Source: Flavobacteriia bacterium 40-80 (GTDB taxonomy: Bacteria; Bacteroidota; Bacteroidia; Flavobacteriales_D; Crocinitomicaceae). Taken from it: a stretch of DNA of 64,000 bases. The stretch spans positions 434,001 through 498,000 of the forward strand of contig MKVF01000021.1 in NCBI GenBank assembly GCA_001899145.1, given 5' to 3'. Shown piece by piece: positions 51,029-60,872 of the stretch. Position numbers and translations under genes: made by a program. The notes beneath the pieces were generated by a model. It was not told the DNA's origin and searched no databases. It worked only from the letters and a program-made list of their open reading frames with translations. Within the stretch, counting starts at the first letter, position 1; each line of letters starts with the position of its first letter.

Positions 51029-51967
51029 TCAATTGAAAGCTTCTTTAATTCTGTTCGAAAGGCCGCTTTTCGCAACCTCATAACTATGTTTAACCATGTT
51101 CTTTACAGCGATCTCATTAGAGATACCATGACCGATGATCACGTTTCCTTTAACGCCCAATACAGGTGTTCCGCCGTAATTTTCATAATTAAACCGGTCG
51201 AAGTACTCATCACGGATTCCTCTTTTTCTAAGCAATCCATAAATTCCTTCAGCTTCTTTCAGCACAACATTCCCGGTAAATCCGTCACATACGATCACGT
51301 CCGCTATTCCTGAGAACAGGTCCCGCCCTTCCACATTTCCGATAAAGTTTATATCATCGGATTCTTTTAAAAGTTTGTGAGTGGCTATGGTCAGCAGATT
51401 TCCCTTGCTTTCTTCCTCTCCGATATTCAGAAGCCCGATCTTCGGATTCTCTATGCCGTAAACATGCTTGCTGTATAATGCTCCTAAAATAGCAAACTGG
51501 TACAGCACATCCGGCTTACAGTCCGCATTGGTGCCAACATCTAATAAAATAGAGTTAGATCCGTTGATGGTCGGTAAGACAGATGTAATACATGGTCTGA
51601 TAATACTGGGAACAGTATTGATTTTATAGATAGCGCCAACGAGCATTGCCCCGGTGTTTCCCGTGCTGGCAAATACATCGATTTCACCTTTGGACAGCAG
51701 ATCGAAACCGACTGCAATACTTGAATTCGGTTTTTGAGGAATGGCTCTTGTGGGATGATCATGCATGGTAATCACGTCGGGAGCATGAACAATTTCGAAA
51801 TCATCCGGATTTCCTCCGTTTTCTTTCAGCTGTTCCGCAATCTGTCCCTGATCACCTAAAAGAACGATTTTTACATCTTCCGGTAATTCCTTCAAGGCTA
51901 AAATTGCACCTAAAATATTAGCTTTAGGTGCAAAATCACCGCCTAAAATATCTAATCCTATCTTCAT
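51029..51967 (-). CDS. plsX: Phosphate acyltransferase PlsX
   Basis: 312 residues. Makes acyl-phosphate from acyl-ACP for phospholipid synthesis. Motifs: LDILGGDFAPKANI, ASTGNTGAMLVGA, VGTNADCKP, and VCDGFTGNVVLKEAEG. Sits between rpmF (20 bp) and fabH (1 bp) in the usual order. Confidence 0.95.
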   Translation of the reverse strand: MKIGLDILGGDFAPKANILGAILALKELPEDVKIVLLGDQGQIAEQLKENGGNPDDFEIVHAPDVITMHDHPTRAIPQKPNSSIAVGFDLLSKGEIDVFASTGNTGAMLVGAIYKINTVPSIIRPCITSVLPTINGSNSILLDVGTNADCKPDVLYQFAILGALYSKHVYGIENPKIGLLNIGEEESKGNLLTIATHKLLKESDDINFIGNVEGRDLFSGIADVIVCDGFTGNVVLKEAEGIYGLLRKRGIRDEYFDRFNYENYGGTPVLGVKGNVIIGHGISNEIAVKNMVKHSYEVAKSGLSNRIKEAFN

Positions 51968-51986
51968 AAAGAAGAAGTTTTAGCTA

Positions 51987-52178
51987 TTATATTGCTACCT
52001 CTTTTTCAGCTACTACTCTTCCTTTGTAGTACAACTTTCCTTCATGCCAGAATGCACGGTGGAAAAGATGTGGCTGCCCTGTTGTAGGACAAATAGCAAT
52101 ATTGTTAGCAACTGCTTTAAAATGAGTTCTTCTCTTGTCCCTTCTAGTTGTAGAAGTTCGTCTCTTAGGATGTGCCAT
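51987..52178 (-). CDS. rpmF: Large ribosomal subunit protein bL32
   Basis: 63 residues, very basic. N-terminal [20 protein letters not shown] is the bL32 signature; the zinc Cys pairs of some bL32 proteins are reduced to a single Cys ([12 protein letters not shown]). Twenty-three bp after the DUF177 gene, a conserved pairing. Confidence 0.95.
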   Translation of the reverse strand: MAHPKRRTSTTRRDKRRTHFKAVANNIAICPTTGQPHLFHRAFWHEGKLYYKGRVVAEKEVAI

Positions 52179-52200
52179 TTTACTTTATTATTATATGTTT

Positions 52201-52767
52201 TTAATTCTTATTATTTAAAATTGACCATTTCGGATCTTTCGGATCAAAATCCTCAAATCCTAAATCGTCCTCTTCATCATCTTCCCAGTCGTCATCGTCC
52301 TCTTCTTCATCAGAATTGACAGAATACTTCCGGATCAGCTTCCACATTTCTTCATCACATTCTCCCGGTTCGTGGACTTTTCTGGGAGGAAGGGAAAGTA
52401 TAATCATCTGATAAATAGGGTCTGTTACATCGATCTCATAGGAGTCAGGATGTAAAACGATCAGATTCTCATCATCAGATTCTTCGTGCCCGAATTTGTA
52501 GATGATCCTCAAATCTCCCCGGATGAATAATTCCATCGGAGCATCACAACGATCGCAATTGGTTGTCACTTTACCTTCGACAGTAAAATTTGCGATAAGC
52601 ATTGTTTCTTTTTTCTCCAGTTCCAGGTGAACATCAAGCTCACTGTCCGTTACCGGAGAATACTCCAATTCTTCAAAGAACGTATTGTTAATTTTGTAGT
52701 TAAACTCGTGTTTGCCAGTTTTTAAACCTACAAATGGTATAACAAATTCACTTTTTGAGGTTTTCAT
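52201..52767 (-). CDS. DUF177 (YceD-like) protein
   Basis: 188 residues. YceD/DUF177 proteins lie next to rpmF throughout bacteria and are linked to 23S rRNA maturation. Features: TVEGKVTTNCDRCDAPMELFIRG with a Cys pair, LPPRKVHEPGECDEEMW, and a very acidic tail (DEEEDDDDWEDDEEDD). Start of the lipid-synthesis cluster. Confidence 0.9.
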   Translation of the reverse strand: MKTSKSEFVIPFVGLKTGKHEFNYKINNTFFEELEYSPVTDSELDVHLELEKKETMLIANFTVEGKVTTNCDRCDAPMELFIRGDLRIIYKFGHEESDDENLIVLHPDSYEIDVTDPIYQMIILSLPPRKVHEPGECDEEMWKLIRKYSVNSDEEEDDDDWEDDEEDDLGFEDFDPKDPKWSILNNKN

Positions 52768-52865
52768 AAAACCAAATTAAGAGCGCAAATTTAAAAAAAA
52801 TTAAAGACAGAATGTTGATATCTTGCGTTAAATTGTATCAAAGTTTGATAATGAGCTGATAATCA

Positions 52866-53942
52866 CTATTCTTCTATATCCGTTTTCTTTTTAAATGCGT
52901 CTAAGTTTTGTCTTTGCAGCGGGTTTGAATTGATTTCTTTGTATTCTTTTCTGTTTTTATAGATGTCGATAGCCCAGTAGATCGCGCTTCGCATAGATTG
53001 TTCCGATGCTTTGTTTTGTCCCGCGATGTCAAAAGCTGTTCCGTGATCAGGAGAAGTACGTACAATTGGAAGGCCTGCGCTATAGTTCACGCCTTCGTCA
53101 AAAGCCAGCGCTTTAAATACGGTTAAGCCCTGATCATGGTACATGGCCAGAACGGCATCGTATTTATCCAGGTTTGCCGCTCCGAAAAAGCCGTCAGCCG
53201 GAAATGGGCCGAATGCCAGAATTCCTTCTGATTTTGCCTTATTGATAGCGGGAATGATCACTTCTTTCTCTTCCAGCCCCATTTTGCCATTTTCACCTGC
53301 GTGGGGATTCAGCCCCAGTACGGCGATTTTTGGCCGCTGAACAGCAAAATCCTTAATCAGTGAATTATTCAAGGCGATGATCTTATCGTATATTTTTTCT
53401 TTCGTTAAAGATGCGGCAACATCTTTTAAAGGAATGTGACTGGTCACGACAGCTACTTTTACAGGAGTTGAGATCATGAACATCAGGGCTTCTTTTTCCC
53501 CTGATAAATGAGCCAGGTATTCCGTATGTCCCGGAAATTGAAATCCTGCTTTCTGAATGGCATCTTTTGAAATAGGAGCTGTAATTAATATATCGATCTT
53601 ATTGGAAGCCAAATCGTTTGTAGCACTTTCTAATGCCATAAATGCGTATTTTCCGGCGGTTTCCGTGATGCTTCCGGGCTCAATTTTTGTTTCTTCCTGC
53701 CATACGTTGACGATATTGACTTTTCCGGGCGTCGCTTCCTCAATGGATTTAACTGACTGATAGATAAAGTCATTTTCGTTCATACTCTTTTTAAAAAAAG
53801 AAATCACTTTTGTCGAACCGTAAATGATAGGTGTGCAATCAGAATATATTCTGTTGTCTTTGAGTGCTTTTATGATAATTTCAGGGCCGATGCCATTAAT
53901 ATCTCCTATTGTGATACCTATTTTGAGTGTTTTTTTGTCCAT
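52866..53942 (-). CDS. pdxA: 4-hydroxythreonine-4-phosphate dehydrogenase
   Basis: 358 residues; pyridoxal phosphate synthesis. Motifs: IGDINGIGPEIIIKAL, FPGHTEYLAHLSG with a metal His, LNPHAGENG and AMYHDQGLTVFKAL with another metal His, and RTSPDHGTAFDIAG. Overlaps the upstream leucyl aminopeptidase stop by one base (ATG shares its A), so translation is probably coupled. Confidence 0.95.
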   Translation of the reverse strand: MDKKTLKIGITIGDINGIGPEIIIKALKDNRIYSDCTPIIYGSTKVISFFKKSMNENDFIYQSVKSIEEATPGKVNIVNVWQEETKIEPGSITETAGKYAFMALESATNDLASNKIDILITAPISKDAIQKAGFQFPGHTEYLAHLSGEKEALMFMISTPVKVAVVTSHIPLKDVAASLTKEKIYDKIIALNNSLIKDFAVQRPKIAVLGLNPHAGENGKMGLEEKEVIIPAINKAKSEGILAFGPFPADGFFGAANLDKYDAVLAMYHDQGLTVFKALAFDEGVNYSAGLPIVRTSPDHGTAFDIAGQNKASEQSMRSAIYWAIDIYKNRKEYKEINSNPLQRQNLDAFKKKTDIEE

Positions 53943-55324
53943 CAGAAGTAATTTTCAATGAATTGGGTTAATAATCGGACTCCTACACCTGTGCCGCCTT
54001 TGGGTCTGTATTCCTGTGCTGCATCAAGGAAAGAAGGGCCGGCGATGTCAATATGGATGTAGGGTGCTTTTACGAAATGCTCCAGAAATTTCCCTGCAGT
54101 GATCATTCCTGCGCAACGGCCGCCTATATTTTTCAGGTCGGCAACAGAAGATTTCATATCCTCTAAATACTCTTCCCAGAAAGGCAGTGCTACAAGCCGT
54201 TCATGTACATCATTTCCCGCTTCAACAAGGTGCTGCAGCTGTTTTTCATCATTTCCCATTACACAGGAAGCTTTTGTTCCGATTGCCACGACAGCCGCAC
54301 CGGTCAAGGTAGCGACATCAATGACAAGCTCCGGATCATATTTTGCAGAATAAGCAAGCGCGTCTGCCAGGATCATTCTTCCCTCGGCATCCGTATTGAG
54401 AACCTCTACGGTTGTGCCATCAAACATAGTGATCACATCTCCGGGCGCATAGGCAATTTGCCCCGGGCGATTGTCTGTTGCAGGAATTAACCCTATAACA
54501 TGAATATCTGATTTGTCCAGCGCAATATTGTATATCGCTCCGGCAACTGCTGCCGCTCCCGCCATATCACTTTTCATGGAATCCATAGAGCCGGCGGTCG
54601 GCTTTAGGCTGAGTCCTCCCGTATCATATACCACTCCTTTTCCTACCAGAACAAGCGGTTTTTTGTTTTTAGGCTTACTTGGCTTATATTCAAGAATGGT
54701 GAAGGTCGGAGGTTCTATTGAGCCGCTGTTTACGGCTAAAAGCCCTCCCATTTTTAATGCTTCAATCTTTGCTTTTTCAAAGACTTCGACTTTAAATTTT
54801 GCTTTTTTCCCAAGATTTTCAATTTCTTGTGACAGCTTTAAGGCATTCAAATGATTGACAGGAAGGTTAACCATATTTCTTGCCCAGGTCACCGCAGTGA
54901 TGGAGTTGTTAAGCTTTTTGATTTTTTGCTCCTCAATTCCGCCTATAAGGATAATTTCTTTTAATTGATATTCTTTCTTTTCTTTATCCTTAAAAAAAGT
55001 AATGAACTGGTAGTTGCTCAATGCCAGCCCTTCTGCAATCAGCAGCTGTGTTTTTTCTGAACCCAGGATATAAACAGATTTTTCTTCTTTAGGAAGTAAA
55101 CCTCTGATTTTACTGCCATAAATCCTGTTTTTCTCGTCAGTATCTTTCTTCTTTACCAGGAAAATAAACTGTTTTTCTGTCTTCAGATAATCGAAATCCT
55201 TCTCATCGGAAAGAAAGCTTTTAGTGATGTTTTGAAATTCTTTTGGTAGTTCTTTGGATTTTATTTCATCAGCAACAATCACAACATGTTGCCCTTCTTT
55301 ATATTTATTTGCTGATTGAATCAT
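53942..55324 (-). CDS. M17 leucyl aminopeptidase
   Basis: 460 residues from ATG at 55324. An in-frame TTG seven codons earlier is part of a TATCTTTG box and so belongs to the promoter. The C-terminal catalytic domain has the dimetal motifs GKGVVYDTGGLSLKP, MKSDMAGAAAV and the signature NTDAEGRMILADAL; the N-terminal macro-like domain is divergent. Removes N-terminal residues from peptides in the cytosol. Confidence 0.93.
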   Translation of the reverse strand: MIQSANKYKEGQHVVIVADEIKSKELPKEFQNITKSFLSDEKDFDYLKTEKQFIFLVKKKDTDEKNRIYGSKIRGLLPKEEKSVYILGSEKTQLLIAEGLALSNYQFITFFKDKEKKEYQLKEIILIGGIEEQKIKKLNNSITAVTWARNMVNLPVNHLNALKLSQEIENLGKKAKFKVEVFEKAKIEALKMGGLLAVNSGSIEPPTFTILEYKPSKPKNKKPLVLVGKGVVYDTGGLSLKPTAGSMDSMKSDMAGAAAVAGAIYNIALDKSDIHVIGLIPATDNRPGQIAYAPGDVITMFDGTTVEVLNTDAEGRMILADALAYSAKYDPELVIDVATLTGAAVVAIGTKASCVMGNDEKQLQHLVEAGNDVHERLVALPFWEEYLEDMKSSVADLKNIGGRCAGMITAGKFLEHFVKAPYIHIDIAGPSFLDAAQEYRPKGGTGVGVRLLTQFIENYF

Positions 55325-55334
55325 TATTATGATA

Positions 55335-55348
55335 TTTTTTGCCAAAGA
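55335..55348 (-). promoter_or_regulatory. Promoter -7 box of the aminopeptidase-pdxA operon
   Basis: On the minus strand GTATCTTTGG includes TATCTTTG (TAnnTTTG) about 15-20 bp before the chosen ATG. It decides against the TTG start in the same place. Confidence 0.5.
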
Positions 55349-55403
55349 TACAAAATCTTGGTAGTTAGCGAGGGGAGACCTATAAAATCCTGCATTAAAC
55401 GAA

Positions 55404-55425
55404 AAACCCCGGAAATCCGGGGTTT
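55404..55425 (-). terminator. Terminator of the type IX-secreted protein gene
   Basis: Stem AAACCCCGG/CCGGGGTTT with a 4-base loop; on the minus strand a TTTTTCG run follows. 25 bp after the stop at 55450. Confidence 0.85.
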
Positions 55426-55449
55426 CTGTTATATTTTTAAGATTCTTTT

Positions 55450-57930
55450 TTACCTTTCTAAAGTTACAAAACCTTGTCCGGTATACGTTTTATTGTTGAA
55501 TCCCAGGATTTCATACTTGTAAAAATAAACCCCTTCCGTAGCTTCCTGCCCGTTCATTGTTCTTCCGTCCCAGCCCTGGTTGAAATCTGTAATTGTTGCG
55601 ATGTGATTTCCCCAGCGGTTAAGAATGATTACCTCAATTTGTTTTCCCCATTCTACTGTCAGGAAGAACCGGTCATTTGCTCCGTCATTGTTTGGAGTGA
55701 AGACATTCGGCACGAAAATGGTCGGATCCGGGAAAGGAATAATGTGGACAGTATCCTGATAAGGGTATTTACATACGCCGTTATCCGCTGTCAACACAAC
55801 AATGTAATCTCCTTCAGCAGAGTACTGGCTCGTTACATCCTGTGTTACGCTGTGAGTCGTTGTATTTGATCCGTTCGCGAAATCCCAGTAGTAGGAATTA
55901 GCGTTTTCAGAGTTGTTTGTAAATGTAAATACGGTTCCGGGATATCCCACGTATTTATCCGGAGTGAAGTGAGTCACCGGAGGTTTTATTACGTGGACTA
56001 AAACAGAATCCGTATTAGAGCATCCGTTAGCATCTGTTCCGATGACATACATCCAGTTGTTGCCCAATGGGAGGAAAACCGGTTGTTCATTCGTTGCGTT
56101 ATGCGACCATTCGTACTGAACGCCGTATGCACCTTTTGGAATATAAGGAAAGTTCAGGCAGACAGTCGTTTCAGGGCCTGCATCAATCATCGGAAGCTGA
56201 TGCACAAATACCAGTACGGAATCTGTCTTTTTACAGCCGTTTGCGTCTGTGCCCGTAACATAATAAGTAGTTGTCTGGGAAGGACTCACATAATCTCCAT
56301 TTTGAATTCCTCCTGTCCAGGTGTAACCAGGTGCTCCTGTTGCCAGAAGTACAGTGGAATCTCCCCGGCAGATAGCAACATCGTTAATGGCAACTACCGG
56401 AGGCAGCTGATTAACAGTAATTAATACCGTGTCTTTATCAGTGCATCCGTATTGGTTAAAACCGGTAACGATATATTGGGTAGTTGCAGTCGGAGCGAAA
56501 GGTGTATTGTTGACTGCTCCTCCCGTCCATTGATAGCTGTTTGCACCGGTAGCACTTAATGTAACCTGATCATTTCTGCAGATAGTCTGGTCCTGTCCAC
56601 CATCTACAACCGGATTTTCGGCGATGATAATGGAGGTTGTTACAGTTGCGTTGCAGGAATCTGTCGGTGTATAGGTGACAATATAATTTTGACTGTTAGT
56701 TACAACAGCGCTTGATACATCAATGATACCTGTTGCCGGATCTATTGAAACAGTTGTGGGCGAAATGCTGTAGTTTCCTGTGATCGGTTGTGAAATAACA
56801 GGTTGTGGATCGCTGCCATTGATACACGCAGGGCTGGTATAGGAAATCGTGTAAGTAGTTGACGGTTTTACGGTAATAGTTACCTGATCTGTGCTGGAAC
56901 AGCCGTTTGTTGAAGTTCCCGTCACCGTATAAGTCTGAGTGGAAGCCGCGTTGAACGGAACTCCGTTAGAAACTCCGCCGGTCCACGCATACGTATTCGC
57001 TCCTGTTGCGTTAAGAGTGACCTGTACGCCCTGACAGACCGTTTGGTCTGCTCCTCCGTTTATCACAGGGATGCTTGGAGCTGTAAAGTCGAATGTTCCG
57101 ACGCATGTGGTATCACTGAAAGAAGCAGTGATGGTACAGGTGTTTCCATCAGCGTTTAAACCATTTATAGTGTAGCTGATCGGAGATGTAAATGGTGCAT
57201 TGAAGACCTGGTTCCCTCCACAGGAAGCAGATATTGTCAAAGTCCCTGTGCTTGGAGGATCGTCGAAAGAAACCTGGCCTGAGACACTATATTTATTGTT
57301 GGTGGTACAGGCAGAAGGTGTTGCTGAAATAGTCCGGATATTACAATTGGGTTCGATAATAGAGCAGTCCGCTACTCCTGTTCCTCCGGTTTGGCTAAAT
57401 CGGATATAACCAGGGCCTTGATCATAGTTTGTTAATAACAGAATGTAAACATCTCCTACATTAGCTGCGGGAGGAGTGCTGGATCCGCTTCCTGTTCCTC
57501 CAGGCATTCCGATTCCGACAGTTTCCGTGGCTGCGGTCGAATAGCTGCATTGTATAGGGTTTTGCCCTCCGTTTATAGCAGCGCATCCATTGCTGACATT
57601 GGTGAAAGGTCCCCAAAGTGCAAAATCAATATCAAGAGTTGCAGGTCCTCCCTGAGAAGTGGATTGTGTCATTTTTATTTGAAATGTTCCAGCCTGATCG
57701 ACTTCCATATAATACCAGACAGGATTAGGCTGAGAACTAAGGCAGCCGTAGTTGAGTCCGGAAGGAGAGGAAGTATTGGTCTCATTCGGAAAAGAATAGG
57801 TGTTTGCTGTACAAAAAGGCAATGCTGAAGAACATGGGATTTCCGGTCCTGCTCCACCGCCACCTGCGGCAAATAAATCCGGAGTTATGACTGCAAATAA
57901 TACTAATATGAAAAGAATATTTTTTAACAT
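55450..57930 (-). CDS. Type IX-secreted protein with gliding-motility C-terminal (type B sorting) domain
   Basis: 826 residues from ATG at 57930, giving the signal peptide LKNILFILVLFAVITPDLFA. An N-terminal domain with Cys-rich loops (about 30-190) is followed by immunoglobulin-like repeats with the recurring GGxDQT-VCxG-VTLxATGAxxYxWTGG pattern (three or four copies, about 290-590), a PKD domain (YYWDFANGSNTT), and the CHU_C sorting domain (VPNVFTPNNDGANDRF ... GWDGRTMNGQEATEGVYFYKYE ... TYTGQGFVTLER). Exported by the type IX system and probably surface-associated. Likely an adhesin or matrix protein; ligand unknown. Confidence 0.9.
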   Translation of the reverse strand: MLKNILFILVLFAVITPDLFAAGGGGAGPEIPCSSALPFCTANTYSFPNETNTSSPSGLNYGCLSSQPNPVWYYMEVDQAGTFQIKMTQSTSQGGPATLDIDFALWGPFTNVSNGCAAINGGQNPIQCSYSTAATETVGIGMPGGTGSGSSTPPAANVGDVYILLLTNYDQGPGYIRFSQTGGTGVADCSIIEPNCNIRTISATPSACTTNNKYSVSGQVSFDDPPSTGTLTISASCGGNQVFNAPFTSPISYTINGLNADGNTCTITASFSDTTCVGTFDFTAPSIPVINGGADQTVCQGVQVTLNATGANTYAWTGGVSNGVPFNAASTQTYTVTGTSTNGCSSTDQVTITVKPSTTYTISYTSPACINGSDPQPVISQPITGNYSISPTTVSIDPATGIIDVSSAVVTNSQNYIVTYTPTDSCNATVTTSIIIAENPVVDGGQDQTICRNDQVTLSATGANSYQWTGGAVNNTPFAPTATTQYIVTGFNQYGCTDKDTVLITVNQLPPVVAINDVAICRGDSTVLLATGAPGYTWTGGIQNGDYVSPSQTTTYYVTGTDANGCKKTDSVLVFVHQLPMIDAGPETTVCLNFPYIPKGAYGVQYEWSHNATNEQPVFLPLGNNWMYVIGTDANGCSNTDSVLVHVIKPPVTHFTPDKYVGYPGTVFTFTNNSENANSYYWDFANGSNTTTHSVTQDVTSQYSAEGDYIVVLTADNGVCKYPYQDTVHIIPFPDPTIFVPNVFTPNNDGANDRFFLTVEWGKQIEVIILNRWGNHIATITDFNQGWDGRTMNGQEATEGVYFYKYEILGFNNKTYTGQGFVTLER

Positions 57931-57946
57931 GACTGTCAGTTTTCTG

Positions 57947-58378
57947 TTATCTATTTGGTTTAATTTCAATGATGTAGTTAGAGTTATCTACTCTGTAATA
58001 GTAAGTGATGCTTGTTGATGTGTAATTAAAGCTGTATTTCAAGGGGTTAAACTTTGAAGTATCAAAATTATTCAGGTCAGACTGCAGATTCGGATTGTAT
58101 TTATTTTTGAGCGGAACAGTTGATAATAAAGGACATTCAGGATACTCTCCGAAAGGTACTGTATGAATAATGATTCTTTCTATATTCTTAAGATATAATT
58201 TTTTGTGCTCGCTGGTCTTGTATATGTCCATATCGGCATATACTTCATTCATAAAATCATCTATTAATGACATATTAACTGTCTGTTGAGGGTATTCCGG
58301 ATAGTTTTTTGTTTGCGCTGATAATGAGTGGATTCCCGTCATTACAGCCAATAGAAAAAGTATAAATCCTTTTTTCAT
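57947..58378 (-). CDS. Secreted hypothetical protein
   Basis: 143 residues with signal peptide (KKGFILFLLAVMTGIHSLSAQ). The mature domain is small with many Tyr/Asn residues (YSFNYTSTSITYYYRVDNSNY). Unknown family. Located 17 bp upstream of the type IX-secreted protein gene and in the same direction, so probably in the same operon. Confidence 0.7.
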   Translation of the reverse strand: MKKGFILFLLAVMTGIHSLSAQTKNYPEYPQQTVNMSLIDDFMNEVYADMDIYKTSEHKKLYLKNIERIIIHTVPFGEYPECPLLSTVPLKNKYNPNLQSDLNNFDTSKFNPLKYSFNYTSTSITYYYRVDNSNYIIEIKPNR

Positions 58379-58669
58379 AGTATTTATTTTTGAATTGTCG
58401 AAGTTAATATTTTAAATTAATCTGTATTATAAACGTAGCATAAAAAAGAATAGTTGCAGGCAGAATTTAAATTTTATCTGTTGTTAACATCCGGCTTTAT
58501 CGAAGAAGAGGTTAAAAATACCGGTAGATTTCCCGCGGGAATTGATGAGGTGTTTATGTTTTGTCTTTTTGTGATAATTTTTTCCAAAAAAGTAATTTCC
58601 TATACCATAAAAATGGTATTTTTGCAGTGTTTAAATGATTTTATTTAAACTCAATCTAAATAATAGGGT
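58379..58669. other. Divergent intergenic region upstream of suf
   Basis: No gene supported. Contains the suf promoter/operator candidate (58603-58624) and A/T-rich leader. Confidence 0.5.
58603..58624 (+). promoter_or_regulatory. Palindrome overlapping the -7 box of the suf operon
   Basis: TACCAT-AAAA-ATGGTA (58603-58618) is a perfect inverted repeat; its right half runs into TATTTTTG (58617-58624), a TAnnTTTG -7 box 46 bp before the first suf gene. A repressor at this site would block the promoter. Confidence 0.5.
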
Positions 58670-58993
58670 ATGATTAAGGTTTCAGAATCAGCTAAGAAGC
58701 AAGCTTTAAGATTGATGGAAGATGACGGAAAAACAGGGTTTTTCATTCGTGTGGGTGTAGATAGCGGAGGATGTTCCGGTTTGATGTACAAGCTTACCTT
58801 CGATAATGAAATAAAAGATGGAGATCAGACTTTTGAAGACAACGGAATAAAAGTCGTTGTTGATAAAAGAAGTTATTTGTATCTGGTAGGGACAACGCTG
58901 GATTATTCAGGAGGATTGAACGGAAAGGGATTTGTGTTTAGCAACCCGAATGCTGACAGAACGTGTGGTTGTGGTGAGTCCTTCTCACTGTAA
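58670..58993 (+). CDS. sufA: HesB/IscA-family iron-sulfur carrier (SufA-like)
   Basis: 107 residues. A-type Fe-S carrier with the three conserved Cys: SGGCSGL and CGCGESF at the end. First gene of the suf operon, 11 bp before sufB. Receives or transfers clusters from the SufBCD scaffold. Confidence 0.9.
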   Translation: MIKVSESAKKQALRLMEDDGKTGFFIRVGVDSGGCSGLMYKLTFDNEIKDGDQTFEDNGIKVVVDKRSYLYLVGTTLDYSGGLNGKGFVFSNPNADRTCGCGESFSL

Positions 58994-59004
58994 GGAGAAA
59001 TATT

Positions 59005-60450
59005 ATGAGTTATACAGAAAAAGAACTGGCGGAGGATCTTCAGAATCAGGAGTATAAATACGGTTTTGTTTCAAATATCGAATCGGATAAGGTTCCTGTC
59101 GGCCTGAATGAGGATATTATCCGTTTAATTTCTGCTAAAAAGGAAGAGCCTGAATGGCTTTTAGAGTTCAGATTAAAAGCTTTTAGTGTCTGGAAAGAAA
59201 TGAAAGAGCCGGAGTGGGCGCATGTTCAATATGATAAGCCCGATTTTCAGGCAATATCTTATTATGCGGCACCTAAGCAGACTAAGAAATACGAATCCTG
59301 GGACGATGTCGACCCGGAGATGAAAGCGACGATGGAAAAGCTGGGAATTTCTCTCGAAGAGCAAAAGCGCCTGACAGGTGTTGCTGTTGATTTTGTGATG
59401 GATTCCGTTTCTGTGGCTACATCTTTTAAAGCTAAATTAAAGGAGCTTGGAATTATTTTTTGTTCTTTCTCGGAAGCAGTCAAGGAATATCCTGAGCTGG
59501 TAAAAAAATATATGGGAACAGTAGTGCCGATGACGGATAATTTTTATGCGGCGCTTAATTCAGCTGTTTTCACGGATGGTTCATTTTGTTACATTCCTAA
59601 AGGAGTCAAATGCCCAATGGAGCTATCTACATATTTCCGGATCAACGAAGGAGGTACGGGTCAGTTTGAAAGAACGCTGGTAGTTGCAGACGAAGGGTCT
59701 TATGTTTCCTATTTGGAAGGATGCACGGCTCCGCAGCGCGATGAGAATCAGCTGCATGCAGCTGTTGTTGAACTGATCGCCATGGGAGATGCCGAGATAA
59801 AATATTCTACGGTGCAAAATTGGTTTCCTGGTGATAAAGAAGGGAAAGGAGGAGTTTTCAACTTTGTGACAAAAAGGGGCTTGTGTGAGAGAAATGCTAA
59901 AATTTCCTGGACACAGGTGGAAACAGGTTCCGCGGTAACGTGGAAATATCCTTCCTGTATTTTGAAAGGAGACAATGCCGTGGGTGAATTTTATTCTGTG
60001 GCAGTTACCAATAATTACCAGCAGGCGGACACTGGTACCAAGATGATCCATTTAGGAAAAAATACAAAGAGTACTATTATTTCCAAAGGGATCTCAGCCG
60101 GTAAATCACAAAACTCCTACAGAGGTTTGGTACAAATCCATAAAGGAGCGGAGAATGCACGCAACTTTTCGCAATGTGATTCCCTGCTGATGACAGATGA
60201 ATGCGGAGCACATACATTTCCTTACATCGAATGTAAAAATAGTTCTGCAAAGATCGAGCATGAAGCAACGACTTCAAAGATCGGGGAAGATCAGATTTTT
60301 TATTGCCTGCAACGCGGTATCTCAGAAGAAAAGGCGATCAGCTTAATTGTCAACGGTTATTGCAAGGAAGTGCTGAACAAACTTCCGATGGAGTTCGCTG
60401 TAGAGGCTCAGAAATTACTGGCGATCAGCTTAGAGAATTCGGTAGGATAG
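59005..60450 (+). CDS. sufB: Fe-S cluster assembly scaffold SufB
   Basis: 481 residues. SufB scaffold subunit: C-terminal right-handed beta-helix with [54 protein letters not shown] and the C-terminal helical part. Conserved Cys of the cluster site are in the NFSQCDSLL segment. Normal length. The operon continues with an inserted four-helix-bundle gene before sufC. Confidence 0.95.
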   Translation: MSYTEKELAEDLQNQEYKYGFVSNIESDKVPVGLNEDIIRLISAKKEEPEWLLEFRLKAFSVWKEMKEPEWAHVQYDKPDFQAISYYAAPKQTKKYESWDDVDPEMKATMEKLGISLEEQKRLTGVAVDFVMDSVSVATSFKAKLKELGIIFCSFSEAVKEYPELVKKYMGTVVPMTDNFYAALNSAVFTDGSFCYIPKGVKCPMELSTYFRINEGGTGQFERTLVVADEGSYVSYLEGCTAPQRDENQLHAAVVELIAMGDAEIKYSTVQNWFPGDKEGKGGVFNFVTKRGLCERNAKISWTQVETGSAVTWKYPSCILKGDNAVGEFYSVAVTNNYQQADTGTKMIHLGKNTKSTIISKGISAGKSQNSYRGLVQIHKGAENARNFSQCDSLLMTDECGAHTFPYIECKNSSAKIEHEATTSKIGEDQIFYCLQRGISEEKAISLIVNGYCKEVLNKLPMEFAVEAQKLLAISLENSVG

Positions 60451-60491
60451 AAATTTTAAATTGCAGATTACAGATTGCAAATTACAAATTT
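60451..60491 (+). repeat. A/T-rich repeat flanking the inserted gene, left
   Basis: Contains AAATTGCAGATT and GATTGCAAATTACAAATTT, directly after the sufB stop. The inverted form (AATCTGCAATTTG, TTGTAATTTACA) follows the inserted gene at 60893-60924. Confidence 0.55.
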
Positions 60492-60872
60492 ATGGCAAAA
60501 ATCGGACGGTTTGAGGATTTACAGGTATGGCAGGGAGGAATGGACTTGTGTAAACACGTTTATTGTTTGACAAATACCGATGCTTTTTCAAAAGATTTCG
60601 GATTAAAAGACCAGATTCGCCGATCAGCAATTTCAATTCCATCTAACATATCAGAAGGGTTTGAAAGAGATTCGCAAAAACAATTCTTGTATTTTCTTGC
60701 AATAGCAAAAGGCTCTTGCGGAGAAGTACGGACACAAATTCAGCTAGCTTTTGAACTTGATTATATTTCGGATGAAGATTTAGAAGTGATAAAAACAAAA
60801 TGTATTGATACAAGTAAGCAATTGTCAGGATTCATCGCTTACTTAAAGAAATTTGAAGGAAAAATTAAATAA
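60492..60872 (+). CDS. Four-helix-bundle protein (23S rRNA IVS-type), inserted in the suf operon
   Basis: 126 residues from ATG at 60492. The four-helix bundle family has FEDLQVWQGGMDLCKHVY, the LKDQIRRSAISIPSNISEGF signature and a central GSCGEVRTQI. Members were first described in intervening sequences of 23S rRNA genes and are found scattered between genes in Bacteroidota; their function is unknown. It separates sufB from sufC and is flanked by A/T-rich inverted repeats, which suggests it was acquired as an insertion. It does not appear to disrupt either suf gene. Confidence 0.85.
   Translation: MAKIGRFEDLQVWQGGMDLCKHVYCLTNTDAFSKDFGLKDQIRRSAISIPSNISEGFERDSQKQFLYFLAIAKGSCGEVRTQIQLAFELDYISDEDLEVIKTKCIDTSKQLSGFIAYLKKFEGKIK

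Noticed and set aside
55324-55345. TTG as an earlier start of the leucyl aminopeptidase
   Set aside because: The TTG is part of a TATCTTTG promoter box, so it probably lies upstream of the transcript start.
58454-58648. A 64-residue plus-strand frame upstream of suf
   Set aside because: It overlaps the suf palindrome and -7 box and lacks a leader or homology.
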